Assembly (NCBI RefSeq): GCF_017876795.1
Contig: NZ_JAGIOR010000001.1
Location: forward strand, 2,754,501 to 2,818,500
Length of the DNA stretch: 64,000 nucleotides
From: Rhizobium leguminosarum
Lineage (GTDB): Bacteria > Pseudomonadota > Alphaproteobacteria > Rhizobiales > Rhizobiaceae
Reading direction: 5' to 3'
Part shown: in pieces, positions 34,454-43,367 of the stretch
How the letters are laid out: each line of letters starts with the position of its first letter
Numbering within the stretch: the first letter of the stretch is position 1
Notes under the pieces: generated by a model
Seen by the model: only the letters and a program-made list of their open reading frames with translations
Told to the model about the DNA's origin: nothing
Databases searched by the model: none
Program-made: the position numbers and the translations under genes

Positions 34454-35290
34454 TCATTCCTTGATGAAGGCGAGGATGTCCGGATTGATGATGTCGGCAT
34501 GGGTCGTGCACATGCCGTGCGGAAATTTCTCATAGACCTTCAGCGTGGCGTTCTGCAGCAGCTTGGACGAGAGCAAAGCGGAGTCGGCGATCGGCACGAT
34601 CTGGTCATCGTCGCCGTGCATGACGAAGGTCGGCACGGTGATGATCTTCAGGTCTTCGGTGAAATCGGTTTCCGAGAAGGCCTTGATGCCGTCGTAATGC
34701 GCCTTGGCGCCGCCGATCATGCCCTGGCGCCACCAATTGTTGATGACCGGTTCCGATACTTTCGCACCCGGCCGGTGGAAGCTGTAGAACGGGCCGGCCG
34801 GCAGGTCACGGTAGAACTGCGAGCGATTGGCGGCGAGCTGCCTGCGCAGATCATCGAAGACCTCGATCGGCAGGCCGCCGGGATTGGCAGCCGTTTTCAC
34901 CATGATGGGCGGCACGGCGCCGATGATGACGAGCTTGGCGACGCGGCCCTGCGGCTGGCCATGGCGGGCAACGTAATGGGTCGCTTCGCCGCCACCGGTG
35001 GAGTGGCCGATATGGACGGTGTTCCGGAGATCGAGATGCTCGACGACAGCTGCGGCATCGGCGGCGTAATGATTCATGTCGTGACCGTCGCCCACCTGGG
35101 TGGAGCGGCCATGGCCGCGCCGGTCATGGGCGACGACCCGGTAGCCCTTCTCGAGGAAGAACAGCATCTGGGTGTCCCAGTCGTCGGAGCAGAGCGGCCA
35201 GCCGTGATGGAACATGATCGGCTGGGCGGTCTTCGGCCCCCAATCCTTGTAGAAGATCTCGACGCCGTCCTTGGTGGTGACTTTGCTCAT
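34454..35290 (-). CDS. Alpha/beta hydrolase, non-heme chloroperoxidase type
   Basis: 278 residues from ATG 35290 (AAGGAAG upstream). Complete triad: Ser97 in GHSTGGG, Asp in MHGDDDQIVP, His in KFPHGM, with oxyanion region HHGWPL at 28-33. The length and FYKDWG start, DRRGHGRS and TEDLKIITVPTFV match cofactor-free haloperoxidases, which are in fact perhydrolases/esterases making peracids. No signal peptide; cytoplasmic. Stand-alone gene. Confidence 0.9.
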   Translation of the reverse strand: MSKVTTKDGVEIFYKDWGPKTAQPIMFHHGWPLCSDDWDTQMLFFLEKGYRVVAHDRRGHGRSTQVGDGHDMNHYAADAAAVVEHLDLRNTVHIGHSTGGGEATHYVARHGQPQGRVAKLVIIGAVPPIMVKTAANPGGLPIEVFDDLRRQLAANRSQFYRDLPAGPFYSFHRPGAKVSEPVINNWWRQGMIGGAKAHYDGIKAFSETDFTEDLKIITVPTFVMHGDDDQIVPIADSALLSSKLLQNATLKVYEKFPHGMCTTHADIINPDILAFIKE

Positions 35291-35796
35291 GTCATGGCTT
35301 CCTTGGTTGGGTTGGAGTGGATTGGTGCGGTCGGAAGTTTGCGCCGTTGCCGGCGGGATTGGCAAGACTCCGAGCGCCGTTGCGCCGAAGGCTTGGGCAA
35401 GAGGGTTAGGCCTGAGGTAACACCGGCGGAATGTGCTGATGTTGTTATTGAATGCCTTTTTCTATTCTGTTGATATAACTGAAGTTTGTATGACGCGGTG
35501 GGATGGTCGCCGCAACAGGCTTGATGGCGTCGCGAAGGCAGCTGATTTAACGGGCTGATGTCTGCAATGAGCCAGTTTTTTGCCGTTCGTTCAAGATATC
35601 TGTTCGGGTAGCTCGATATATCTGTCCGGCTAGTTATGTTCGCGTTCTCCCGCAATTTCAGGCAGCCGCCCACGCTCACTTGAACGGCGTTCGACGCCCA
35701 ACCATCTAATCCTCAACAACAGTATTGATGGCGAACCGTCGCAACCGAGACCGCTTTGGCCACGGACGACCGTTATTCCCGCCTGAGGATCAAATC
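35291..35796. other. Intergenic region between divergent hydrolase and protease genes
   Basis: About 500 bases. The only sizeable open frame (35287-35679, minus) has no ribosome binding site or family resemblance. An imperfect direct repeat is visible near 35596 and 35616 (gatatctgttcgggtagctc and gatatatctgtccggctag). Nothing else recognised. Confidence 0.4.
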
Positions 35797-36753
35797 ATGG
35801 GTTACATGGACAAGAAGATAGCGCCTCAGAATGACGGGGCGCTGATCGATGCCTATTCGCAATCGATCGCATCGGCAGTCGACACGGTCGGGCCGGCCGT
35901 CAGCCGGATCGAAAGGGTCGGTGGCCGGCAGGGGCACGGCTCGGGTTTCGCCATCTCGCCTGACGGGTTGGTCATCACCAACAGCCATGTCGTCGACGAC
36001 GCCAAAGTCGTTCGCATCACCACGCCCGATGGCCTCGTCACCGAGGGCCGTGTGCTCGGCCGCGATGTCGATACCGATATCGCCCTCGTTCGCGCCAATA
36101 CAAGCACCGGCGCCTGGGCGAAGCTCGGAGATTCCCAGCGCCTGCGCCGAGGCCATATCGCCGTCGCAATCGGAAACCCGCTCGGTTTCGAATGGACCGT
36201 CACCGCCGGCATCGTCTCGGCGCTCGGCCGGTCGATGCGGGCAGCCAGCGGCCGCCTGATGGAGGATGTCATCCAGACCGATGCGGCTCTCAATCCCGGC
36301 AACTCAGGCGGGCCGCTGGTGTCTTCCAGCGGGGAGGTGATCGGCGTCAACACCGCCGTCATCCAGGGCGCGCAGAGCATCGCCTTTGCTGTAGCGTCGA
36401 ATACGGCCAATTTCGTCGTTTCGGAAATTCTCCGCTATGGTCAGGTGAGGCGCGCCTTCATCGGTATCTCAGGCGATACGATCGTGCTGCCGCGCCGGGT
36501 GGCACTCGCGGCGGGCACGGTGCAGACCACCTCCGTCCGCATCCGCCGCGTCGAGCCGGAAGGACCGGCGGCAAAGGGAGGGCTGCAGGAGGGCGATTAT
36601 ATCCTCGCTATCGACGGCAGTCCGGTCGGCGGCGTCGATGATATCGTCCGGTTGATGGATGGCAGCAGGATCGGCAAGGATACGGAAATTATGGTGTTCT
36701 CGGTGGCCGGCCGGATCGAGAAGAAGATTTTGCTGCCGATGGCGCGGTTATAG
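35797..36753 (+). CDS. S1C (HtrA/DegP-like) serine protease with one PDZ domain
   Basis: 318 residues from ATG 35797 (GAGGATC upstream). Trypsin-like triad: His in ITNSHVVDD, Asp in DTDIALVRA, Ser in LNPGNSGGPL. The PDZ domain (about residues 225-315) has RIRRVEPEGPAAKGGLQEGDYIL. Unlike DegP it has no signal peptide or membrane anchor: the N terminus (MGYMDKKIAPQNDG) is hydrophilic, so a cytoplasmic location is likely unless an upstream start is used (ATG 35725 adds no leader either). Stand-alone gene. Confidence 0.9.
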   Translation: MGYMDKKIAPQNDGALIDAYSQSIASAVDTVGPAVSRIERVGGRQGHGSGFAISPDGLVITNSHVVDDAKVVRITTPDGLVTEGRVLGRDVDTDIALVRANTSTGAWAKLGDSQRLRRGHIAVAIGNPLGFEWTVTAGIVSALGRSMRAASGRLMEDVIQTDAALNPGNSGGPLVSSSGEVIGVNTAVIQGAQSIAFAVASNTANFVVSEILRYGQVRRAFIGISGDTIVLPRRVALAAGTVQTTSVRIRRVEPEGPAAKGGLQEGDYILAIDGSPVGGVDDIVRLMDGSRIGKDTEIMVFSVAGRIEKKILLPMARL

Positions 36754-36796
36754 GCCGTGGCGGATTTCGCAAGACGCGGTAAGCACATGCGGCATT

Positions 36797-36917
36797 CCAT
36801 TTTTGGCCGTACGCCCAATGATCGACAGGACGGATCGGCATTTCCGCTATTTCCATTGCAGACCGGCCTGGCGGGCGCTGCTCACCGAGATGGCGGGACC
36901 GATGCGACCATCTGCGG
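36797..36917 (+). pseudogene. Decayed 5' fragment of dusA
   Basis: Reads FLAVRPMIDRTDRHFRYFHC, then RALLTEMAGP, corresponding to the N terminus of the intact facing dusA (IFAVAPMIDWTDRHCRYFHR, ALLYTEMVVA). The DNA matches well over about 120 bases with small gaps, then stops. It lies on the opposite strand to, and converges with, dusA. No functional protein is expected. Confidence 0.7.
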
Positions 36918-36967
36918 CTTGCACAAACCACCAATAGGGGACGTGGCGACGAAGATATAACGCTACG

Positions 36968-37969
36968 TCAGGCGCTGACCGCTTCCTGCTCCGTCCCTGA
37001 AAAATCGACAGCCGCAAAGGCCGCCGCCAGCACCTCCGGCCCGGCGCCGCTTTTGGCCGCATCGGTCGACAGAATCTGGCGGTAGCGCCTGGCGCCGGGC
37101 AGACCGGTAAAGAGGCCGACCATGTGGCGGGCCACGTGCTGCAGCCGACCACCGCCCGCGATGTGGCGTTCGGCATAGGCCATCATCCGATCCCGCAGCG
37201 CTTCCCAATCCGGCTCGGCCGCCGGCGCACCAAAGAAGCGCTGATCGATTTCGGAAAGGATCGCGGCATTCTGGTAAGCGGCGCGGCCCAGCATGACGCC
37301 GTCGACATGCTCGAGATGGGCGGCGGCTTCATCCAGCGTGCGGATGCCGCCGTTGATGCCGATGAAGATGTCGGGCCAGCGCTGCTTCATCCGATAGACA
37401 ATGTCGTAGTCGAGCGGCGGGATCTCGCGATTTTCCTTCGGGCTCAGGCCCTTCAGCCAGGCTTTGCGGGCATGGATCCAGATCGCGTCGGCGCCGGCGT
37501 CGAGAACGCGGGTGATCAGCTCGGGCAGCGCCTGTTCTGGCTCCTGCTCGTCGACACCGATCCGGCATTTCACCGTCACCGGTACCGTCGCAACCCTCTT
37601 CATCGCCGCGACGCATTCGGCCACCGTCTCCGGCGTCAGCATCAGGCAGGCGCCGAAGGTGCCCGACTGCACCCGATCGGAAGGGCAGCCGACATTGAGG
37701 TTGATCTCGTCATAACCGTAGGGTTCTGATATCTTCACCGCTTCGGCAAGCTTTGCCGGGTCTGACCCGCCGAGCTGCAGCGCCAGAGGATGTTCCGCGG
37801 CGTCATGGCCGAGCAGCCGGTCGCGCGGACCGTGGATGATCGCATCGGCCACCACCATCTCGGTATAGAGCAATGCCTGCCGGCTGATCTGGCGATGGAA
37901 ATAGCGGCAATGCCGATCCGTCCAATCGATCATCGGGGCGACCGCAAAAATCGGGCTCTTCTGCGTCAT
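36968..37969 (-). CDS. dusA: tRNA-dihydrouridine synthase A
   Basis: 333 residues from ATG 37969; an upstream ATG at 38020 is less likely. FMN enzyme that reduces uridines in the tRNA D-loop. The markers are AVAPMIDWTDRHCRYFHRQ, QLGGSDPAKL, INLNVGCPSDRVQSGTFGACLM with the catalytic Cys in GACLM, then CRIGVDEQ, WIHARKAWLKGLSPKENR and NGGIRTLDEA, all typical of DusA. The C-terminal part (HMVGLFTGLPGARRYRQIL) also fits. Ends about 50 bases after the decayed facing copy. In rhizobia it is expected to be housekeeping. Confidence 0.95.
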   Translation of the reverse strand: MTQKSPIFAVAPMIDWTDRHCRYFHRQISRQALLYTEMVVADAIIHGPRDRLLGHDAAEHPLALQLGGSDPAKLAEAVKISEPYGYDEINLNVGCPSDRVQSGTFGACLMLTPETVAECVAAMKRVATVPVTVKCRIGVDEQEPEQALPELITRVLDAGADAIWIHARKAWLKGLSPKENREIPPLDYDIVYRMKQRWPDIFIGINGGIRTLDEAAAHLEHVDGVMLGRAAYQNAAILSEIDQRFFGAPAAEPDWEALRDRMMAYAERHIAGGGRLQHVARHMVGLFTGLPGARRYRQILSTDAAKSGAGPEVLAAAFAAVDFSGTEQEAVSA

Positions 37970-38095
37970 CGACGTTCCATAAATCGTTGTTCTCCGGGTG
38001 CCGCAAATGGGGCGCCGCACCGCCGCGGGGCGGGATCATCTCTTCAGCGCGCATATAACATCTGGCGATGCGATCGACAAATGTCGGTGACGCTG

Positions 38096-38130
38096 CAAAC
38101 AGAAACGGCGCCCCTTGCGGAGCGCCGTTC
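38096..38130 (-). terminator. Rho-independent terminator of cspA
   Basis: On the minus strand aacggcgct, loop, ggcgccgtt, then TCTGTTT. It lies about 25 bases past the stop of the cold-shock gene. Confidence 0.75.
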
Positions 38131-38154
38131 ATGCCGCCGAAGCGGAAGTCTGAC

Positions 38155-38367
38155 TTACGAAGCCGAGATGTTGACGGCCTTCGGGCCCTTGCCCATGCGG
38201 TCCGGCTCGGTGTCGAAGGTAACCTGCTGGCCTTCGCGCAGCGACTGGATGCCAGAAGCCTGCAGCGCAGAGATATGGACGAAAACGTCCTTTGCGCCGC
38301 CGTCCGGCGTGATGAAACCAAAACCCTTGTCCTGGTTGAAGAATTTTACGGTGCCCTTGGTGGCCAT
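38155..38367 (-). CDS. cspA: Cold-shock protein
   Basis: 70 residues, a single OB-fold cold-shock domain with the RNA-binding motifs KGFGFI (RNP1) and VFVHIS (RNP2), and a start [15 protein letters not shown]. Such proteins melt RNA structure. Start has AAAAGGACG. Like other csp genes it is preceded by a long leader: nothing is coded for about 500 bases upstream. Well-marked terminator downstream. Confidence 0.95.
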   Translation of the reverse strand: MATKGTVKFFNQDKGFGFITPDGGAKDVFVHISALQASGIQSLREGQQVTFDTEPDRMGKGPKAVNISAS

Positions 38368-38879
38368 TGGGATCGTCCTTTTCCCTTAGTCTGTGTAGTA
38401 TCCGCGCCCCCGAGAGGAAGCGGACGGCTTTAGCTTTCGCCCCGATCGATTGGGGACGAAGGGTCAGTCGGAGAAGTCACGTACGGGGAAAGAACGTCTA
38501 CGTAGGCGGGTAGTCCCGCGCCGCCTTCCAAACGGAAGGGATTACCACATCTGTCCAGTCACCGGCATGCAAATGCCCGAGTGGCAAATTGGTGCCAGCT
38601 TTTCGGGCAAAAAGCAAGTGGGATTATTTTGACATGCCCGCATCGATGGCAGGAAATGTCGAAGATTCAGATACTTGAGGAAGAGTTAGCGGTTCCTTGC
38701 ACGGGTGTGCCGCAGTGGGATTCCGTGCCGAAACGGGATGAGGGGCAGATTCGGCGGCCGCTGTGGATTTTGTCGTGGGCGGCCCGTGCGATACTGCACA
38801 CCGATCAGCCCTCATGGTGAGGAGGCCCGCAGGGTCGTCTCGAACCACGAGGGCTGATCTTGAGATATCGGCCACCCGC
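38368..38879. other. Long leader/intergenic region upstream of cspA
   Basis: About 510 bases. The 200 nearest to cspA are probably its 5' leader, rich in possible stems (for example ggcgggtagtcccgcgcc near 38508). The far end holds a palindromic repeat at 38806. Small open frames are present but unconvincing. Confidence 0.45.
38806..38856. repeat. 51-bp palindromic repeat (family C)
   Basis: Ends cagccctc and gagggctg are exact complements, with the inner gtgaggaggccc and gggtcgtctcgaaccac. A near-identical copy, inverted, lies inside the uvrB coding region at 46403-46448. Confidence 0.75.
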
Positions 38880-39347
38880 CTACTGCGCATCACCCAGCAA
38901 CGCGCTTAGGCTCCACGGATTATTCCCCTTCTGATTAGCGATGTCGTCGACCTTCCAGCCGCCGTGCTGTCGCACCAGCGTGTAGAAGAGCGTCACCTCT
39001 TCGCCGTTTTCGAACTGCACCTCCACCTCGGCCTTGTCATCCAGCAGGATGGGCTGACCGATCCTGACGTCGCTCGCCGTGCCGTCCTGGCCCGCGATGA
39101 CGGGATCGAAGTCGATCGCGCCGACATCGCCATCGGGCGTGTTGTCGAGATCGGCCTGGAGGAGCTCGTTCAGATGGTCGGAGAAGAAGATCGAATAAGG
39201 CGAGGGCGCCTCGGCGTCGCTATTGTCGGTGTTGTAACTGTAGAGCGCCTTGAGCAGCGCCTTCGGTGTCTTGTAGGTCTCGGCCGATGCGGGCAAGGCT
39301 GCGAGCGCCGACACGGCAAGGGCCAGGATGAATGTGGGCAGACGCAT
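38880..39347 (-). CDS. DUF3828-like secreted protein
   Basis: 155 residues from ATG 39347, with GAGGAG upstream. Signal peptide RLPTFILALAVSALAALPASA. The body fits DUF3828: TPKALLKALYSY, then ADLDNTPDGDVGAIDFDPVIAGQD, and a C-terminal VTLFYTLVRQHGGWKVDDI, a small periplasmic alpha+beta domain like a lumazine/NTF2-type fold. Function unknown. Confidence 0.8.
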   Translation of the reverse strand: MRLPTFILALAVSALAALPASAETYKTPKALLKALYSYNTDNSDAEAPSPYSIFFSDHLNELLQADLDNTPDGDVGAIDFDPVIAGQDGTASDVRIGQPILLDDKAEVEVQFENGEEVTLFYTLVRQHGGWKVDDIANQKGNNPWSLSALLGDAQ

Positions 39348-39575
39348 GCGGGCTCTCCTCGGATGAGCAGAAATCATAACCGAAACGGGCGTCGAGGTGG
39401 AGCTGCATTTTGGAAAGGTTGCCCGGGCACGGCCGCCAGCCCTGCCGTGTCCGGCTGTTGTCTGCGGGTATCAGGAAAGCCGGTCGGTGGGACTACAGTA
39501 GCCAGGCGGGAAGTCCCACCTTTTGTCGAGATCGCCGGTGACGCATCTCTGCGTCCACCGGCGATCGTATCGCTG

Positions 39576-42350
39576 TTAGATCAACGCTTCATGCGACAGG
39601 CTCGTAAAGGACGGCTCGAAGACGTCCTTCACGGCGATGGTGAAATCGTGGCTGGTGGTGTTTCCAGCCGCGTCATAGGCCTCGGCGGTGAAGGTCAGGC
39701 TGTGGTTGCTTTCGAAGTCGATCGCCGCCTTGGTCTGGATCTTGTTGCCAACGAGCTTGAAGATGCCGTCCGCATCATCGGTCAGCCGCCATTTCACCGC
39801 ACCGCCTTCCGGATCGATGGCCGAGAGAAGACCGACCGACGTACCGATGGCGACATTCTCGGAGATCGAGGTGCGCGAGAAGGCGAGATTGATCGGCGCC
39901 TTGTTGACCGGGGCTTCGTTGACGTCGAGCACGGTGATCGTGATGTCCTTTTCGACAGTGACCTTGCCGTCGGAGACCGCCACCTTGATCGTGTGCGATT
40001 TGGCTGTCTCGTAGTCCAAAGCCTTCGAGGTCACGATGCGATTGCCATTCAGCCGGAAATGATCGTCGGCCCCGTCGACGAGCTTGTAGGTGAGGGTGTC
40101 ACCATCGGCGTCCTTGGCGCTGAGCAGGCCGAGCGTGGTCCAGATCGGCGTGTTCTCTGCGAGGGCGGTTTTCGAAAGCTGGATATTGGTCGGCGCGGCG
40201 TTGCTGCCGTCGGGCGTGAACTTTTCCTTGGCGAAATCGTAGACGCCGTCGGCAAAACGGGCGAATTCAACATCGGTCAGCGTATCCTTGCCTTCAGTGG
40301 CGCTCGTCAGCATGTGGCTGCCATTGTTCATCGCGAAGGTATAATTGGCAAAATTGCCGGAGAAGACCGCCGTGTCGATGCCGGCGCCGCCAAACAGCAC
40401 GTCGTTGCCGGCGCCGCCTTCGAATCGGTCGTTCCCATCGGTCCCGAAGAAGTGGTCGTCGCCGCCGCCGGTCTTGACGTCGATGCCGAAGGCCGTGCCG
40501 AAGATATCTACGTGGCGGTTTGCCAGCTCGTCGGAAAGATCGGCATGGGCGCTGTCCGTCAATGTCAGTGCGAGGACATCGCTCTCGTAACCCGGCTTGT
40601 CGTATTTGACGATCTTGTCGAAGCTTTCGAACTGGGCGGCCGAAGCGAGAACCTCGGCTCCCGCCGTTTCAAGAATTTCGACATTCTTGATCGTCAGGCC
40701 GGCAAGCCCGATGAATTCCATGCCGGGGCCCAAGGTCGGCTCGATGACGCGCAGCGTATCCGTGCCGGCCCCGCCGTCGATCACTCCGGAAATCGCGGCA
40801 GAATGTGTCTGCAGGTTGATGGCATCATTGCCATCGCCGGCGTCAATATCGAAGGTCTCGGGGGCGGTGGAAATATTATCGCCGTCAGTGATCTTGTCGT
40901 CGCCCGCTCCACCCCTGAGGACATCATTTCCGGCGCCACCGAAGAGCTTGTCGTTGCCTGCGCCGCTGTCGAAAATGTCGTTGCCATCAGTCCCAGTCAA
41001 CAGGTCGCCGCCGCCGCCGGTCTTGACGTCGATGCCAAAGGCGGCGCCGCTAATGTCGACCCCATAGTTTGCCAGTTCGTCGGAAAGATCGACATGTGCG
41101 CCGTCCGTTAATCTCAAGAAAACGGGAGAGTCCGGATCCGAGCTGATGATCGTATCGAAGCTCTCGAACTGCGCGGCCGAACCAACGGCTCCATGCCCTG
41201 CCGTATCAAGAATTTCGACGTTCTTGATCGTCAGGCCGGTGAACTGGCCGCCTAGCAACTTGTCAAGGCCAGCGCCGCCATCGATTGTTCCAGAGAGCGC
41301 CTGAGCATATGTCTCCACGCTTATGGTATCGTTGCCGTCGCCCGCATCGATGTCGAAGACTTCCGGAGAAACGCCGACAGAGTCACCATCAAAGATCGTG
41401 TCGTTGCCTGTTCCGCCCCTGATGATATCATTTCCGGCGCCGCCATAGATCGTGTCGTTGCCTTCGCCGCCGGTCAGCAGGTCATTTCCGTCGTTGCCAT
41501 TGATGAGGTCGTCGCCGCCGCGGGCGTCGAAAATATCATTGCCGTCGGTCCCTAAGAAGTGATCCTGGCTGCTGCCGGTCGTGACATCGATACCGGAGAC
41601 CCTGCCATAGATGTATACTTGGCCACTTGTCAGTTCGTCAGAGAGATCGGCATGGGCACCGTCCGTTATGCTCAAGTCGATGTCAAAACTGCCATTTTGT
41701 GCGACGATCTTGTCGAAGCTTTCGAGCTGCGCGGTCGATGCGACAATGCCAAATGGCCCTGCCTCGAGGATTTCGAAGTTCTTGATCGTCAGGCCTGTCA
41801 GAGCACTGGCTTGCAGGCTGTCGGTGCCGGCGCCGCCGTCGACTGTTCCGGATATTTTGAGGCTGACATCGTTTGACAGGTTCACGATGTCGTTGCCAGT
41901 GCCCGCATCGATGTTGAAGACTTCAGCGGCGTTTGAGAAATAGTCACCATCGTAAATCGTATCGTCGCCTGCGCCACCGCGGATGACATCATTGCCGACG
42001 TCACCGGTGAGTACGTCATTGCCTTCGCCGCCATTAAGCGTGTCGTTGCCAGTGCCGCCGTTGATCGAATCGTTTCCGCCTCCACCATTCAGCGTGTCTG
42101 CGCCGGCACCACCCCAAATAGTGTCGTTGCCTCCGCCTGTTGTGATCGCATTGGCACTGCCTGAGCCCGTCACGTTTGCCGAAACCGAGCCCAGCTCGTC
42201 GGCCAGGTCTGCCGTACCGGAGCCCGAAACTTGCAGTGTGACCGTAGCGAGAGGATTAGCGGCGGAGTAGCGGATAACATCGTATGCTTCGAACTCAGCG
42301 CCGGTCTTGATGATATTTACGCCGTTCGTGTCCAGAATATTCAAGGCCAT
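39576..42350 (-). CDS. Large secreted RTX / cadherin-like protein
   Basis: 924 residues from ATG 42350 (GGAAAG upstream). Hemolysin-type calcium-binding nonapeptides (GGxGxDxxx) occur in four blocks at about 72-140, 262-320, 450-490 and 640-675. The blocks are separated by near-identical modules with FESFDKIV, then ADLSDEL and GIDVKTGGGDD. Two cadherin-like domains follow (about 717-817 and 818-924), each with SAxDxxG and LDYET- or IDFES-type motifs. There is no N-terminal signal peptide, so type I secretion through a C-terminal signal is expected. No transporter genes adjoin. Likely roles, by analogy with rhizobial RTX proteins, are surface adhesion, biofilm or root attachment. Confidence 0.85.
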   Translation of the reverse strand: MALNILDTNGVNIIKTGAEFEAYDVIRYSAANPLATVTLQVSGSGTADLADELGSVSANVTGSGSANAITTGGGNDTIWGGAGADTLNGGGGNDSINGGTGNDTLNGGEGNDVLTGDVGNDVIRGGAGDDTIYDGDYFSNAAEVFNIDAGTGNDIVNLSNDVSLKISGTVDGGAGTDSLQASALTGLTIKNFEILEAGPFGIVASTAQLESFDKIVAQNGSFDIDLSITDGAHADLSDELTSGQVYIYGRVSGIDVTTGSSQDHFLGTDGNDIFDARGGDDLINGNDGNDLLTGGEGNDTIYGGAGNDIIRGGTGNDTIFDGDSVGVSPEVFDIDAGDGNDTISVETYAQALSGTIDGGAGLDKLLGGQFTGLTIKNVEILDTAGHGAVGSAAQFESFDTIISSDPDSPVFLRLTDGAHVDLSDELANYGVDISGAAFGIDVKTGGGGDLLTGTDGNDIFDSGAGNDKLFGGAGNDVLRGGAGDDKITDGDNISTAPETFDIDAGDGNDAINLQTHSAAISGVIDGGAGTDTLRVIEPTLGPGMEFIGLAGLTIKNVEILETAGAEVLASAAQFESFDKIVKYDKPGYESDVLALTLTDSAHADLSDELANRHVDIFGTAFGIDVKTGGGDDHFFGTDGNDRFEGGAGNDVLFGGAGIDTAVFSGNFANYTFAMNNGSHMLTSATEGKDTLTDVEFARFADGVYDFAKEKFTPDGSNAAPTNIQLSKTALAENTPIWTTLGLLSAKDADGDTLTYKLVDGADDHFRLNGNRIVTSKALDYETAKSHTIKVAVSDGKVTVEKDITITVLDVNEAPVNKAPINLAFSRTSISENVAIGTSVGLLSAIDPEGGAVKWRLTDDADGIFKLVGNKIQTKAAIDFESNHSLTFTAEAYDAAGNTTSHDFTIAVKDVFEPSFTSLSHEALI

Positions 42351-42715
42351 ACTTAAACTTTCCAAAAGATGCGTGGCATTAGAAAAACGAGAAATCCCAG
42401 GAGAACGATTGTTATTGCTTCAACAAACGACAACCGGTTGGGGAATATTCCACATCTATGTCCATCGTTAACGAATTTTTCAACACAAAATTGTGTCGTT
42501 TCACTCTTTTTTGGCGAAAATATCGAGGGTATATACTGAGGGGGAAAGTTAGGACTTATAGCAAGAATGCTATTTGTGTTGTCGGCCAGTGTTTCAGTGC
42601 TGTTTCCTGCACGGCAATCGAGAGGGTCAGGCGAGGCATCCCCAGCAGAGGGGGCCGGCATCACGTCTGGAGGTGCGAGGCACCAGAGGGCCGACCACCT
42701 TCGCTGCGGACGCTT
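42351..42715. other. AT-rich upstream region of the RTX gene
   Basis: About 365 bases between the RTX gene and an acetyltransferase gene on the same strand. The half nearer the RTX gene is AT-rich, as for a promoter. An open frame of 103 codons overlapping it (42353-42664, minus) has a rather random composition and is rejected. The remainder shows no repeat or gene. Confidence 0.4.
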
Positions 42716-43102
42716 CTATGCGAGCTTGATGAGGCCCGCCGCGGTGACGGTAAATCCGCAGGCGCGGTAGAAGCCGGTCAGGTGCGGCTCGAAGTCGACA
42801 TGCAGCCACGCAGCGCCGCGCTCCCGTGCAACTCGCGTCGCTTCCCTGACCAGCCGCGTCGCAATCCCCTGCCGCCGCAGGTCGGGATAAACCGAGGTGT
42901 CGAGGATGAAGGCATGAATGCCGCCATCCCAGGCGACATTGACGAAGCCGACCAGTGTGTCATCGTGATAGGCGCCGATATGGGTGAGGCTGCGGGGCAG
43001 GATGCGGGAGAAATCCGGTGCTTCGGGCGTGCTCCAGGCTGCTGACCAGAGGGCGTTGAGTTCGGCGGGCGAGGGGAAGGGGTCGATGCGGAGTTCTGGC
43101 AT
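42716..43102 (-). CDS. GNAT family N-acetyltransferase
   Basis: 128 residues from ATG 43102; an ATG at 43120 adds six residues. Acetyl-CoA motif A: TSVYPDLRRQGIATRLVREATRVA, preceded by AWDGGIHAFIL; motif B: GFYRACGFTVTAAGLIKLA. The substrate is unknown. A decayed paralogue with the same sequence pattern is at 44905-45279, so the two arose by duplication. The SRAP gene and a hypothetical gene lie between them. Confidence 0.85.
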   Translation of the reverse strand: MPELRIDPFPSPAELNALWSAAWSTPEAPDFSRILPRSLTHIGAYHDDTLVGFVNVAWDGGIHAFILDTSVYPDLRRQGIATRLVREATRVARERGAAWLHVDFEPHLTGFYRACGFTVTAAGLIKLA

Positions 43103-43323
43103 GGGTGGATTCCGATTCATTTGTCGCGTCGCTTGCCGGGAGTGTTTTTCTGCCAATTCTGCTAGCTTCGCAATGGGATGGATTGCCGGCGCGGGCCTCC
43201 TCTCAGCCTTGAGATGAGGCTGCCCACTTCTCCTCCTTCATTCCGGTGTCCTCAAGGATTCGCCCAAGGGATGTCACAGATGAACGGACACAACTGACGC
43301 TTCGTTGACGACGTCTCTGTGGA

Positions 43324-43338
43324 GAACGTAATCAGAAC
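43324..43338 (+). promoter_or_regulatory. LexA box (SOS box, alphaproteobacterial type)
   Basis: gaac, seven bases, gaac: the reverse complement of the alphaproteobacterial LexA site GTTC-N7-GTTC. It lies 30 bases upstream of the SRAP start codon, as expected for an operator overlapping the promoter. Confidence 0.8.
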
Positions 43339-43367
43339 ATCTAATATTCCAATCGACAGAGAGCACG

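Noticed and set aside
35287..35679. 130-codon open frame on the minus strand upstream of the hydrolase
   Set aside because: Low-complexity random-looking product, no start signal; probably promoter and leader DNA.
38964..41111. 715-codon open frame on the plus strand
   Set aside because: Opposite the DUF3828 and RTX genes; it mirrors their repeats and has no independent support.
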